A DNA stretch of 64,000 nucleotides from Streptomyces sp. SCSIO 75703 (GTDB taxonomy: Bacteria > Actinomycetota > Actinomycetes > Streptomycetales > Streptomycetaceae). How positions within the stretch are numbered: the stretch's first letter is position 1; the number at the start of each line of letters is the position of its first letter. The position numbers and the translations under genes were made by a program. Shown in pieces: positions 48,378 through 57,121 of the stretch. The stretch is from assembly GCF_036607905.1 (NCBI RefSeq), contig NZ_CP144555.1, positions 2,852,001 to 2,916,000 on the forward strand, read 5' to 3'. The notes beneath the pieces were generated by a model that saw only the letters and a list, made by a program, of their open reading frames with translations, was not told where the DNA came from and did no database searches.

Positions 48378-49829
48378 ATGTCCCGTACGGCACGCGCGCG
48401 GCGGGAGACCCGCCGGGAGATCGCGGAGTTCCAGGGCATCGGGCCGGTGCAGGTCGCCGAGGTGGACCTGCGGGCCGCGGGGCCGGTCCTCGGACCCGGT
48501 CCGGGCGGTCCCCCGGTGGGCCCGGGGCCGGTGTTCGTCCTGGTCCGGCGGGAAGGGCGGCCCGCCGGAACGTTCCTCGGCCGGGTGCCGGACGGAGCGG
48601 ACCCGGCGAAGGCCCTGGCCGCGCAGGCCCGGCACACGCCCGTACCCGCCCCGGAACCGGCGGTGGCGTGGCCTGCCGCACCGGAACCGGCGGCGGGCCT
48701 GTCCCCCGTGCCCCGGCCGCCGTCCGTCACCGTCGTCGTCGCCACCCGGGAACGCGCCGACCAGCTCGCCCGCGCGCTGGACTCGCTGCTCGCCCAGGAC
48801 CACCCGGCCGCCGACCTCGTCGTGGTCGACAACGCGCCCCGGACCGCGGCCACCCGGAAACTCGTCGAGGGCGGGTACGGCGACCGGGTGCGGTACGTGC
48901 GCGAACCCGTGCCGGGGCTGGCCGTCGCGCACAACACCGGCCTGGCCGCCGCCCGCGGCGAGGTGGTCGCCTTCACCGACGACGACGTGCTGGCCGACCC
49001 GCGCTGGCTCACCGAACTCACCGCTCCCTTCGCCGCCGACCCGGGCCTCGGCTGCGCCACGGGCCTGATCCTCCCGGCCCGGCTGCGCACCCCGGCACAG
49101 GTGCTGCTGGAGAGCCACGGCGGTTTCGCCAAGGGCTTCGCCCCGCGCACCTACGACCCCGCGCGCCCACCGGCCGACGACCCGCTGTTCCCGTTCACCG
49201 CGGGGCGGTTCGGCTCGGGGGCGAACATGGCCTTCCGTACGGCGGTCCTGCGCTCCGTCGGCGGTTTCGACCCGGCGACCGGGGCCGGCACGCCCGCGCG
49301 GGGCGGCGACGACCTCTACGGCTTCGTCCGCGTCCTCGCCCAGGGCCACCGGCTGCGCTACACCCCGGCCGCGCTGGTCTGGCACCACCACCGGGAGAGC
49401 TGGCGGGACCTGGAGACACAAGCGTACGGCTACGGGGCGGGGCTCACGGCCTACCTCACCGCGATCCTGGTGAACCGTCCCGCCCTGTTGCCCGCCCTCC
49501 TCGCCCGGCTGCCCCGGGGACTCGCCCACGCCCGCTCCCTGACCGCCGTGCGGAGCGCGGACGGCGTGTCGGCCGACGGGTACGAGAACGCCCCCGACGG
49601 CGTGCCGGACCGCGTGCGCGGACGTGCCCGGGACGGCGTGCCGGACCGCGTGCGCGGGGGTGTCCCGGACGGCGTGCCGGCCGGTGCCCCCGGGGGGCAC
49701 GGTGACCGGACGCACCCCTGGCCCCGGCGGCTGTCGCGGTTGCAGCGCCGCGGCATGCTGTACGGCCCCGTCGGCTACCTGCGCGCCCGCCACGTCCTGC
49801 GCACGGCCCGGCGGGAGGCGGGCCGGTGA
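48378..49829 (+). CDS. Family 2 glycosyltransferase
   Basis: A 483-aa transferase. Residues ~115-390 form the GT-A domain: PSVTVVVATRERADQLARAL, VVVDNAP, AVAHNTGLAAARGEVVAFTD followed by DDDVL (metal-binding DxD), GSGANMAFRTAVLRSVGGFD and GGDDLYGFVRVLAQGHRLRY. The ~100 residues before it (EFQGIGPVQVAEVDLRAAGP) are a linker-like domain found in actinobacterial GT2s. Near the C-terminus DGVPDRVRG repeats interrupt the sequence (about 49556-49690). ATG 48378 with GGAGGGGG upstream. It overlaps the deacetylase by 4 bp. Confidence 0.92.
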   Translation: MSRTARARRETRREIAEFQGIGPVQVAEVDLRAAGPVLGPGPGGPPVGPGPVFVLVRREGRPAGTFLGRVPDGADPAKALAAQARHTPVPAPEPAVAWPAAPEPAAGLSPVPRPPSVTVVVATRERADQLARALDSLLAQDHPAADLVVVDNAPRTAATRKLVEGGYGDRVRYVREPVPGLAVAHNTGLAAARGEVVAFTDDDVLADPRWLTELTAPFAADPGLGCATGLILPARLRTPAQVLLESHGGFAKGFAPRTYDPARPPADDPLFPFTAGRFGSGANMAFRTAVLRSVGGFDPATGAGTPARGGDDLYGFVRVLAQGHRLRYTPAALVWHHHRESWRDLETQAYGYGAGLTAYLTAILVNRPALLPALLARLPRGLAHARSLTAVRSADGVSADGYENAPDGVPDRVRGRARDGVPDRVRGGVPDGVPAGAPGGHGDRTHPWPRRLSRLQRRGMLYGPVGYLRARHVLRTARREAGR

Positions 49830-50650
49830 GCGGGTACCCGGGAGCGGGAGGCGGCGCCGCCGCTCGCGTACCCGTCCTGCTGTACCACGCCGTGATGGAC
49901 GAACCGCCGTCCTGGATCGCGGAGTTCACCGTCACGCCACGGCAGTTCGCGGCGCACCTGGACGCGATCGCCGGGAGCGGCTGGACGCCCGTCACCATCG
50001 GCGCCCTCGCCGACCACCTGGCCGGGCTGGCGCCGCTGCCGCCCCGGCCGGTGCTGATCACCTTCGACGACGGGTTCGCGGACCTGCCCGGCCCCACGGC
50101 CGAGGCCCTGGCCAGGCGCTCCCTGCCGGCCACCGCCTACCTCACCACCGGCGCGCTCACCCCGGACGGGCCCAGCCTGCTGCCGCCCGCCCCGATGATG
50201 ACCCTGGGGCAGGCGCCCGCGCTGGAACGGGCCGGCCTGGAGATCGGCAGCCACACGGTCACCCACGCCCAGCTGGACACCCTCTCCGCCAGGGACCTCG
50301 CCTGGGAGCTGCGCACCAGCAAGGCCGTCCTGGAGGACGTCCTCGGCCACCCGGTGCACCACCTGGCCTACCCGCACGGCTACAACAGCCCCCGGGTGCG
50401 CGCGGCCTCGGCCCGCGCCGGGTACGTGACCGCGACCGCCGTGCGGCACGCCCTCAGCTCCGGACGCGACGAGCGGTACCGCATCGCCCGGCTCATCGTG
50501 CGGCGCGGCCACACCCTCGCGGACGTCGAGGCGTGGCTCGCCGGGCGCGGTGCCCGGACCGCGCCGTACCGCGACGGGCCGAAGACCGTGGCCTGGCGCT
50601 GGTACCGGCGGGGCCGCGCCCTGCTGCGGGGACCCGAGTTCGCGGGCTGA
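49826..50650 (+). CDS. Polysaccharide deacetylase (NodB/CE4 homology)
   Basis: A 274-aa CE4 enzyme that removes N- or O-acetyl groups from a glycan. The motifs present are VPVLLYHAVMD, LITFDDGFADL (motif 1, catalytic Asp and metal Asp), LEIGSHTVTHAQLDTL (motif 2, metal His residues) and HHLAYPHGYNSPRVR (motif 3). No signal peptide is evident, so it may act at the inner face or be exported another way. GTG 49826 overlaps the GT2 stop (GTGA), so the two are coupled. It converges on the GH26-like gene, only 6 bp between stops. Confidence 0.93.
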   Translation: MSGYPGAGGGAAARVPVLLYHAVMDEPPSWIAEFTVTPRQFAAHLDAIAGSGWTPVTIGALADHLAGLAPLPPRPVLITFDDGFADLPGPTAEALARRSLPATAYLTTGALTPDGPSLLPPAPMMTLGQAPALERAGLEIGSHTVTHAQLDTLSARDLAWELRTSKAVLEDVLGHPVHHLAYPHGYNSPRVRAASARAGYVTATAVRHALSSGRDERYRIARLIVRRGHTLADVEAWLAGRGARTAPYRDGPKTVAWRWYRRGRALLRGPEFAG

Positions 50651-50656
50651 GGCCGG

Positions 50657-51820
50657 CTACGGGCGGGGCTGGTGGAGGTAGGGGTCGGCGACCGCGCCGC
50701 GCAGGCCCGCCCAGGCGCGCTCGCCGGCCACGGACAGGTCGCAGTGCGGTCCCGGGTCCCGGTGGTTCCACTGGAGGGCGGCCTTCACCCCGTCCAGTTC
50801 CCTGAGCACGCCCGGTACGCGCGCGTACCAGTCGGCCTGCCGGCCGGGCCGTTCCGGATCGTCGGCGGTGCCGAACTCCGACAGCATCAGCGGCTTGTCG
50901 CGGGAGAGGTGGCCGCGGACCCAGTCGTGGGTGGCGCGCTGCGTCTGGGCGAAGCTCAGCCACGGCGCGCTGTGGCAGCGGTAGTAGTTGTACTGGTTGT
51001 AGCCGATCCAGTCGACGTAGCCGTCGCCGGGATACATCCGCCGGAACAGGTCGGCGTGGTCCAGGTAGCCGGTGATGACCCACGTCCACACCACGTTGTC
51101 GACGCCGAGGGCGCGGAAGCGGTCGTGGATGTGCCGGTAGGCGCGCACGTACTCCTCCGGCGTGCCGTTCTGCGGCGTGCGGGTGTCCATCTCCAGGTCG
51201 AAGGAGAGGAACACCTTGCGGCCGGTGCGCTCCCCGTACTCCCGCACGCGCCGCGCCTGGGCGTCGATCACGGAGGCGTCCAGGTCGCCGTCGGCGATCT
51301 GCCGCCAGGTGGGCTGCTGGTCCCGGGTGCCGCCCCACCACTTGCTCTCCCAGGAGAGCAGCAGCATCCGGTCCTTGCCGACACGCTGTTCCTGCTCGGT
51401 GAGGAGCTGTCCCTCCAGCCGGCGGCCGGTCACCGCGGACATGTCGTGGTACGTGTACACGATGTCGAGCGTGCGCCCGGCGCGTTTCTCGTAGGCGTGG
51501 ACCTTCTCCTCCAGGTTCGCCTTGTCGTGCGGCACGAAGGCGCCGAACCAGGCGCCGCAGGGCGGTTCGAGCAGGGCGGTGGGGCGGCACCGCTCCGCGT
51601 CCCCGGACGGGCCGGAGGCGTCGCGCAGGGCCAGGACGGCGACGAGCACGGCGCACGTCGCCGCCGCCGTGAGCAGCATCCGGCGCCGCCCCGCCCGGGG
51701 AGGCCCGCCCCGGCGGGCCTCCCCGGGCGTGTTTGGCGGGGTGCGGCGGGCGGCGGGCCGGAGGCGGCGAAGCGGTGCGCGCCACAGCGGTGCGCGGCGC
51801 CGGGGACGGGCGAACCTCAC
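50657..51820 (-). CDS. Membrane-anchored glycoside hydrolase, GH26-like
   Basis: A 387-aa protein with an Arg-rich cytoplasmic start, one signal-anchor helix (MLLTAAATCAVLVAVLALRD, residues ~46-66) and an extracytoplasmic barrel. Features are PCGAWFGAFVPHDKANLEEK, TYHDMSAVTGRRLEG, VFLSFDLEMDTRTPQNGTPE, DNVVWTWVITGY, YVDWIGYNQYNYY and KPLMLSEFGTADDP, where the last Glu is the likely nucleophile. These fit GH26 (mannanase/endoglucanase-like) better than other families, but the assignment is tentative. GTG 51820 overlaps the upstream stop (GTGA). Probably trims or terminates the locus's polysaccharide. Confidence 0.78.
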   Translation of the reverse strand: MRFARPRRRAPLWRAPLRRLRPAARRTPPNTPGEARRGGPPRAGRRRMLLTAAATCAVLVAVLALRDASGPSGDAERCRPTALLEPPCGAWFGAFVPHDKANLEEKVHAYEKRAGRTLDIVYTYHDMSAVTGRRLEGQLLTEQEQRVGKDRMLLLSWESKWWGGTRDQQPTWRQIADGDLDASVIDAQARRVREYGERTGRKVFLSFDLEMDTRTPQNGTPEEYVRAYRHIHDRFRALGVDNVVWTWVITGYLDHADLFRRMYPGDGYVDWIGYNQYNYYRCHSAPWLSFAQTQRATHDWVRGHLSRDKPLMLSEFGTADDPERPGRQADWYARVPGVLRELDGVKAALQWNHRDPGPHCDLSVAGERAWAGLRGAVADPYLHQPRP

Positions 51821-52275
51821 GGGGCGGAACCCTTCCGTGTCGTCGGCGGCGAGGCCGTCGGCGGGGTCCTGCGCGCGGGCGCGGCGCGCAGGCGCGGACA
51901 GAGCGCGAGGACGGTGGTGAGCAGGGTCAGCGCGAGCAGCACCCGGTAGCCGCTGAAGACGCCCGCGGCGATCAGTACGGTCCCGGCGAGCAGGACGGCG
52001 GCGATGCTCAGCAGGACGGCCAGCATGAGCCGTTCCAGCCGGTCCGAGCCGCGCGCGAAACCGGCGTCCGGGTCCGCCGCGGGCCCTTCGGCGGGGCGGG
52101 CCGCCAGCGCCGGGCCGCACAGCCCGGTCAGCGCGGCGCCCGGACCGGCGGCGAGGAACACGCAGACGGCCGCGCCGCGCAGCGGGGAACCGCCCGGCAG
52201 GGCGAGCGCCGCGAGCGCCAGCCAGCCGGCGAAGGGCGGCAGCATCCGGACCACGAGTGCCTGCGGTGTCGTCAC
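51817..52275 (-). CDS. Small polytopic membrane protein of the polysaccharide locus
   Basis: A 152-aa protein with four hydrophobic segments (about residues 12-28, 32-52, 82-100 and 102-124) and a basic Pro/Thr-rich tail. No family recognised. It overlaps its neighbours on both sides by 4 bp (GTGA), so it is translated as part of the operon. It may assist the large membrane glycosyltransferase-like protein encoded just upstream. Confidence 0.7.
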   Translation of the reverse strand: MTTPQALVVRMLPPFAGWLALAALALPGGSPLRGAAVCVFLAAGPGAALTGLCGPALAARPAEGPAADPDAGFARGSDRLERLMLAVLLSIAAVLLAGTVLIAAGVFSGYRVLLALTLLTTVLALCPRLRAAPARRTPPTASPPTTRKGSAP

Positions 52276-54542
52276 CGGTCCCCCTCACGGCTCGCGGGCT
52301 TCAGGACGTAGAGGACCCCGGCGTCGTTCTCGGCGACGGGTGCGAAGCGGGGGGAGGCGGCTACGGCGTCGCGGACGCGCCGCAGGGCCGGCTCGTCCAG
52401 GGGGCCGTTCATCGCCGAGTGGGCCATCTGCCCCCGGGTGAGCAGGAAGTACGCGCGCGCGGGCGGCCGAACGGCGGCCATGTCGCGGGCGAGGACCGTG
52501 GCCGGGTCGCGCAGGATCTCGTCGACGTGGCGCCGGTCGTCGTCCAGGAACCAGTAGTGGTCCGTCCGCCAGTACGCCTCCAGCGCCAGCGGATAGTTCC
52601 GGTTGGCGGCCACGACCAGCGAACCGTCCGGTGCCTGGTCGAAGAGCTGCCGTACGAGGGCGACTTCGCGGGGCGGGAAGTAGCTGACGCGGTCCTTGCC
52701 GGAGTAGCTCGGCACGAAGGCGAGCGTCCCGGCGAGCAGGGCGGTGAGGGGGACCCAGAGGGCGGGGCGCGCGCCGCGCGGGGGCGTCGCCCGCGGGGCG
52801 GTGGTGCCGGCGGCGGCCGGGGCGGGCACCGGGGGCAGCAGCGCGGCGGCGGCGAAGAACGCCGCACCGGGCAGCATGAACATCAGCACCCGGAAGATCA
52901 TTTCGCTGCCGTAGCTGCCCGCCGCGAACATCGGCAGCGGGGCCGCGGCGAGCAGCAGCAGGGGCCGCGCCCGGTGCCGCAGTGCCTTCCGGCGCACCGC
53001 GCCGGCCAGCGCGAGCAGCAGTACCGACGCCGTCAGCAGCCGGGCCGTCCAGGAACTCACCAGCGCCCCGGTGCCGGTGGGGGTGGTGCCGTAACCGGCC
53101 TCGACGTTGCCGCCGATGTCGCCGACGGCACGGATCAGTTCCGGCATCGCGGCGGACAGGAAGGGCAGCGCCGCGGTGAGGCACCAGGCCAGGAAGACGA
53201 CGACCGCGGTGGCCGACGGGGTCCAGTCGCGGTGGCGGCGGGTGACGGCCAGGGCGATCAGGGAGACGACCAGCATCGCCGGGGTGAGCTGGTGCGAGAC
53301 GACGATCGCCGCGACCAGCACCGTGATCAGCACCGTCCACAGCGCCTGCCCCCGGCGCGCGGGGTGGCCCCCCGTGCGGGCGTAGCGGCGCAGGACGACG
53401 GCGAGGACGCCCAGGTGCAGGGCGAAGGCCACGGACTGCGGCGAGAAGTAGTCCTGGCCCACCCAGTTGGCGACGCAGAACACCCACACGGCGGTCCAGA
53501 TCAGCCGCCGGTCCTCGGTGAACGTGCGGTAGACCAGCAGCAGCGGGAGCAGCAGCAGGACGCTGGAGGCCAGCGGCCACCAGGCCATGTACATCGCCGA
53601 GTCCTGCACGCCCAGCAGCCGCACCAGCGCGGCCTGGGCGGCGAAGAAGCCGGGCCACTGGTCGTAGACGGCCATGTCGCCGAGCCGGTCGGCGCCCTGG
53701 AGCCGGCCCGCCGTCAACAGGTGGCCGACGACCGCGTCGTGCTTCCACGCCCAGGCGTAGAGCGGGGTCGGGTACAGCACGGCCTGCGTGGCCCGCTCCA
53801 TCACGAGCAGCCCGAGGACGTACGCCGCCGGCCACAGGTCCCCCCGGCGACCGCCCCGGACGGTGCACCAGAAGCCCACGGTGAGGACGGCGAGCCCCGC
53901 CCAGAACGCCGGGTGCAGGGCCGTGACGAGGCCGAGGTCGTCGAGCCGGGAGACGTCCGTGTGCCGCACCGCGTACGCCCACAGCGCGAGCGCGGCCGAC
54001 AGGGCGAGCGCCGGGCGCACGGCGGCGATCCGCGCCGCCCAGGAGACGGGCGGCAGATCGGACAGGTCCGTCACGGGCGGTTCGGCGGCGGCCCGGCGGG
54101 GCGTGTCGGCCCGCTCGTACGGGAGGACGGGGCCGGGCGTGTCACGGCGGGCGGGGCCGGTACCGGGTTCGGCGGCACGCCGGGGTTCGGCGGCACGCCG
54201 GCGGGCGGGGGCGGCCCCGGGCGTGTCCCAGGGGGACGTGTCGGCGTGGCGGTACGCCGGAGCGGCCTCGGGCGTGTCGCCGTGCGGCGTGTCGGCGCCA
54301 CGGCGCCCCGGGGCTGCCCTGGGCGTGTCCCCGCGCGCCGTGTCGGCACGGGGGTACGCCGCGTCGTCCCCGGGCGTGTCGCCCCGGGACGTGTCCGCGC
54401 CGCGGCGCGGCACCTCGCCCCCTTCGCGCGTGTCGCCGCGTGCCTCGCCGCACGTGTCCGGCGTCGGCGGCGCCGCCGGGGTGTCCGGCTCGGGCACCGG
54501 CTCCGGTGCGGATCTCTCCCGGGGTGTTGCTGGCGGACGCAC
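52272..54542 (-). CDS. Large polytopic membrane protein, glycosyltransferase-like, with repeat-rich N-terminus
   Basis: A 756-aa protein. The first ~165 residues are hydrophilic and repetitive, with four ~17-residue units of the form ADTxxGDTPxAAPxxR. Then come about twelve membrane helices (for example VRPALALSAALALWAYAVRH; DLWPAAYVLGLLVMERATQA) and an extracytoplasmic C-terminal domain (VALVRQLFDQAPDGSLVVAA; YPLALEAYWRTDHYWFLDDD). The layout resembles GT-C/PMT-like or polymerase proteins, but no catalytic motif is certain. GTG 54542 (VRPPATPRERSA) has AGGGGGA upstream. The 35-bp gap to the flippase is the widest in this operon. Confidence 0.75.
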   Translation of the reverse strand: MRPPATPRERSAPEPVPEPDTPAAPPTPDTCGEARGDTREGGEVPRRGADTSRGDTPGDDAAYPRADTARGDTPRAAPGRRGADTPHGDTPEAAPAYRHADTSPWDTPGAAPARRRAAEPRRAAEPGTGPARRDTPGPVLPYERADTPRRAAAEPPVTDLSDLPPVSWAARIAAVRPALALSAALALWAYAVRHTDVSRLDDLGLVTALHPAFWAGLAVLTVGFWCTVRGGRRGDLWPAAYVLGLLVMERATQAVLYPTPLYAWAWKHDAVVGHLLTAGRLQGADRLGDMAVYDQWPGFFAAQAALVRLLGVQDSAMYMAWWPLASSVLLLLPLLLVYRTFTEDRRLIWTAVWVFCVANWVGQDYFSPQSVAFALHLGVLAVVLRRYARTGGHPARRGQALWTVLITVLVAAIVVSHQLTPAMLVVSLIALAVTRRHRDWTPSATAVVVFLAWCLTAALPFLSAAMPELIRAVGDIGGNVEAGYGTTPTGTGALVSSWTARLLTASVLLLALAGAVRRKALRHRARPLLLLAAAPLPMFAAGSYGSEMIFRVLMFMLPGAAFFAAAALLPPVPAPAAAGTTAPRATPPRGARPALWVPLTALLAGTLAFVPSYSGKDRVSYFPPREVALVRQLFDQAPDGSLVVAANRNYPLALEAYWRTDHYWFLDDDRRHVDEILRDPATVLARDMAAVRPPARAYFLLTRGQMAHSAMNGPLDEPALRRVRDAVAASPRFAPVAENDAGVLYVLKPASREGDR

Positions 54543-54577
54543 GGCGGGTTCCCCCTGACGGTCGGCTCTGCGTTGGG

Positions 54578-57121
54578 TCAGTCGCTGGACGTGCTGCCGT
54601 TCGGTCTGGCGCGGTGCGGTGGCCCGGTCGCGGCCGGGCGGAGCCGGGTGAGGGCCAGGGCGGCGAGGCCGAGCGGCACAAGCAGGACCGCAGTGAACGG
54701 GGCGAGCGCCGCCTGCCAGACCCAGCCGGCCACCGCGGCGAGGTACAGGACGCCCCAGCGCCCCGCCCACGGCAGCCGGTCGCCGGCCCGCGCGAGCGGC
54801 GGCCACAGGGCGGCGAGGCAGAGCAGGTGCAGCACGGGCGGCCCCCAGCGCAGCAGCGCCCCCGGCCCGTCGAGCCCGACGGCGTCCGCGAGGAGACCGG
54901 CCGCCCGCGCGTACCCGGGTCCGTCCACCGGGGCCGGTGCGCGGCCGAGGGCGAGGGGCACCGCGTACAGCGCGAGGACGGCGGCGGCGAACGCGGCCCC
55001 GGCAAGGCGGGGTTCGGGGCGGGCGCACAGGGTCACGGCGGCCACGAACACCACGAGCAGCAGGGCCCCGGCGAGCAGGGCGGGCCAGGGCAGTCCCCGG
55101 AGCAGGTCCCGGCCGTCCGGGCCGCCGCCCCCGCCCGCGCCTCCCCCGGCGCCGCCGGCCCAGGGCAGGTCCCGCAGGGCCGCCCAGAAGACCACGGTGC
55201 CCGCGCCGAGCAGCGCCCACAGCGCGCCCCTCAGCCGCCGCTCGCCGGCATCACCCGCCCCGGCGACGGCCTCCCCCGCGTCCCGCCCCGTCCCGGTACC
55301 GGCCGGACCACCCGCGACCGCACCAGCACCGGCACCAGCACCAGCACCACCAGCACCAGCACCAGCACCAGCACCAGCACCAGCACCAGCCGGACCGTCC
55401 CCGCCGGTGCCGGCGCCCGTCCCCGCACCCGCCCCGTCCCCCCGCGGCCGGACGATCACGGTGTGGGTATCGGCCTCCGGGGCCCCGCGCTCGTACCCGG
55501 GCCGCCCGGTGGCGAGGGCGCCCGGCGAGCCGGCGGCCCGCTCCCTTTCCCGGGCGGCCCGCCGGGCCCAGGAGGTGCCGTATCCGGCGGTGGGGTTCGG
55601 CCGGGCCCCACGGGTGCCGTGCCCCGCGGCGCCCGCATCGCCGGCCTCGGCCGGCTGCCCGGCACCGGCGGCCACGGCCGCACCCGCGCCATCCGCCACG
55701 GCCTCGCCCGCACCCGCACCCGCACCCGCACCCGCACCCGCACCACCCGACTCCCCCGCACCACCAGCACCACCAGCACCAGCACCCGCACCCCCACCCC
55801 CACCACCGCCGTCCCCGCCCCGCAACGCCCCGCGCAGGCCCGGCGCGCACCCCACCGCCACCGCCGACATGCTGAGCAGGACCGCCCAGCCCGCGCCCGC
55901 GATCCCCGCCGGGGTGAACAGGGCCAGCGCGCTGCCCAGGACGAGGGCGCACATCGTGCCCTGCACCGCCGCGAGCGCGCCCGTGCGCCCCTGGACGCGC
56001 AGGACGCCGATGTACAGCTCGACCACGATCCGCGGCAGCGCGCCGAGGGCGAGCAGCCGGAGGACGGCCGCCCCGTGCGCGGCGTAGTCCGCGTCGAAGG
56101 GTGTGAGGATCTGCGGGGCGAAGACCACGAGGAAGGCGACGACCGGCACCAGCAGCAGCGTCATCCGGCGCAGCGCCCCGCGGACCCCGTCGGCGAGGCG
56201 GCGCGGATCGTGCGAGGCGTGGGCGGTGAGCGAGGAGGCCATGTTGATGGCCATGAACTCCATCGTGCCGCCGACGGTGTAGGCCACGTAGAAGTAGCCG
56301 TTCTCGGCGGCGCTGAAGCGGACCGCGACCATCACCGGCAGCAGGTTGATCATGGCGAGGCTGAACAGGGCGCCCAGCGAGTCCCCGGCCAGGAAGCGGC
56401 CCATCTCGCCCAGCCGGGGCGGTACGACGTCGCCGTCGGCGGCGGCCTGGCGCGGGATCAGCCGGCGGAAGACCAGCCAGCCCAGCGGCAGCGTGGAGAA
56501 CGCGATGGCCACGGCCCACGAGACGAAGATGCCGAGCACCGGCAGCGCGGAGGCGAAGACGGCGAGCAGGACCAGCTTGCCGACGGAGAAGACCGCGTTC
56601 CCGACGGGCACCCATTCGGCCCGGCGCAGTCCGGTCAGCACCCCGTCCTGGAGGGTGAGCAGCGCCCAGGCGACGCAGGCCGCGACGAACAGGGCGCCGG
56701 CGGCGGGCGTGCCGAGGGGCGCGTAGGAGTCGCCCCACAGGTCGAGGGTGAGGAGGAAGACGAGGGCGGCGAGGACGACCACGGCCGAACTGGCCGCGTA
56801 CGCGCGCAGGACCAGCGCGCCGGTCGCGCGGCCGGCGCGCGGCACGAAGCGGACCACGGCGCCGATCATCGTGGTCGCCGTGATGCCGGCGAGCAGCCGC
56901 ATCGCGGCGATGGCGGCGGAGCCCTGGCCGACGGCCTCCTCCGCGTAGTAGCGGGCGGCGACGAGCCAGAAGCCGAGGCCGAGGACGGCCGAGACCCCGG
57001 TGCTGAGCATGAGGAAGTAGGCGTTCTTGAACAGCGAGTCGGCGCCGCGCCCGCCCTCGGGCGGGGTGGTGCCACCGTCCGGGGCCGGCGCGGCGGTCTC
57101 CTGCACCCGCGTCTCAGCCAC
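54578..57121 (-). CDS. Polysaccharide flippase (Wzx-like) fused through a Gly/Ala linker to a second membrane domain
   Basis: An 847-aa protein. Residues ~30-430 are a MATE/MOP-superfamily flippase with about twelve helices (FKNAYFLMLSTGVSAVLGLG; GDSLGALFSLAMINLLPVMV; YAAHGAAVLRLLALGALPRI). Residues ~435-640 are low complexity, with long (GA)n runs. Residues ~645-830 carry five or six further helices (LWALLGAGTVVFWAALRDLP; WPALLAGALLLVVFVAAVTL) of no known family. Known flippases stop at about 430-500 aa. Its start overlaps the DegT gene by 8 bp. It should move a lipid-linked glycan across the membrane. Confidence 0.88.
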   Translation of the reverse strand: MAETRVQETAAPAPDGGTTPPEGGRGADSLFKNAYFLMLSTGVSAVLGLGFWLVAARYYAEEAVGQGSAAIAAMRLLAGITATTMIGAVVRFVPRAGRATGALVLRAYAASSAVVVLAALVFLLTLDLWGDSYAPLGTPAAGALFVAACVAWALLTLQDGVLTGLRRAEWVPVGNAVFSVGKLVLLAVFASALPVLGIFVSWAVAIAFSTLPLGWLVFRRLIPRQAAADGDVVPPRLGEMGRFLAGDSLGALFSLAMINLLPVMVAVRFSAAENGYFYVAYTVGGTMEFMAINMASSLTAHASHDPRRLADGVRGALRRMTLLLVPVVAFLVVFAPQILTPFDADYAAHGAAVLRLLALGALPRIVVELYIGVLRVQGRTGALAAVQGTMCALVLGSALALFTPAGIAGAGWAVLLSMSAVAVGCAPGLRGALRGGDGGGGGGGAGAGAGGAGGAGESGGAGAGAGAGAGAGEAVADGAGAAVAAGAGQPAEAGDAGAAGHGTRGARPNPTAGYGTSWARRAARERERAAGSPGALATGRPGYERGAPEADTHTVIVRPRGDGAGAGTGAGTGGDGPAGAGAGAGAGAGAGGAGAGAGAGAVAGGPAGTGTGRDAGEAVAGAGDAGERRLRGALWALLGAGTVVFWAALRDLPWAGGAGGGAGGGGGPDGRDLLRGLPWPALLAGALLLVVFVAAVTLCARPEPRLAGAAFAAAVLALYAVPLALGRAPAPVDGPGYARAAGLLADAVGLDGPGALLRWGPPVLHLLCLAALWPPLARAGDRLPWAGRWGVLYLAAVAGWVWQAALAPFTAVLLVPLGLAALALTRLRPAATGPPHRARPNGSTSSD

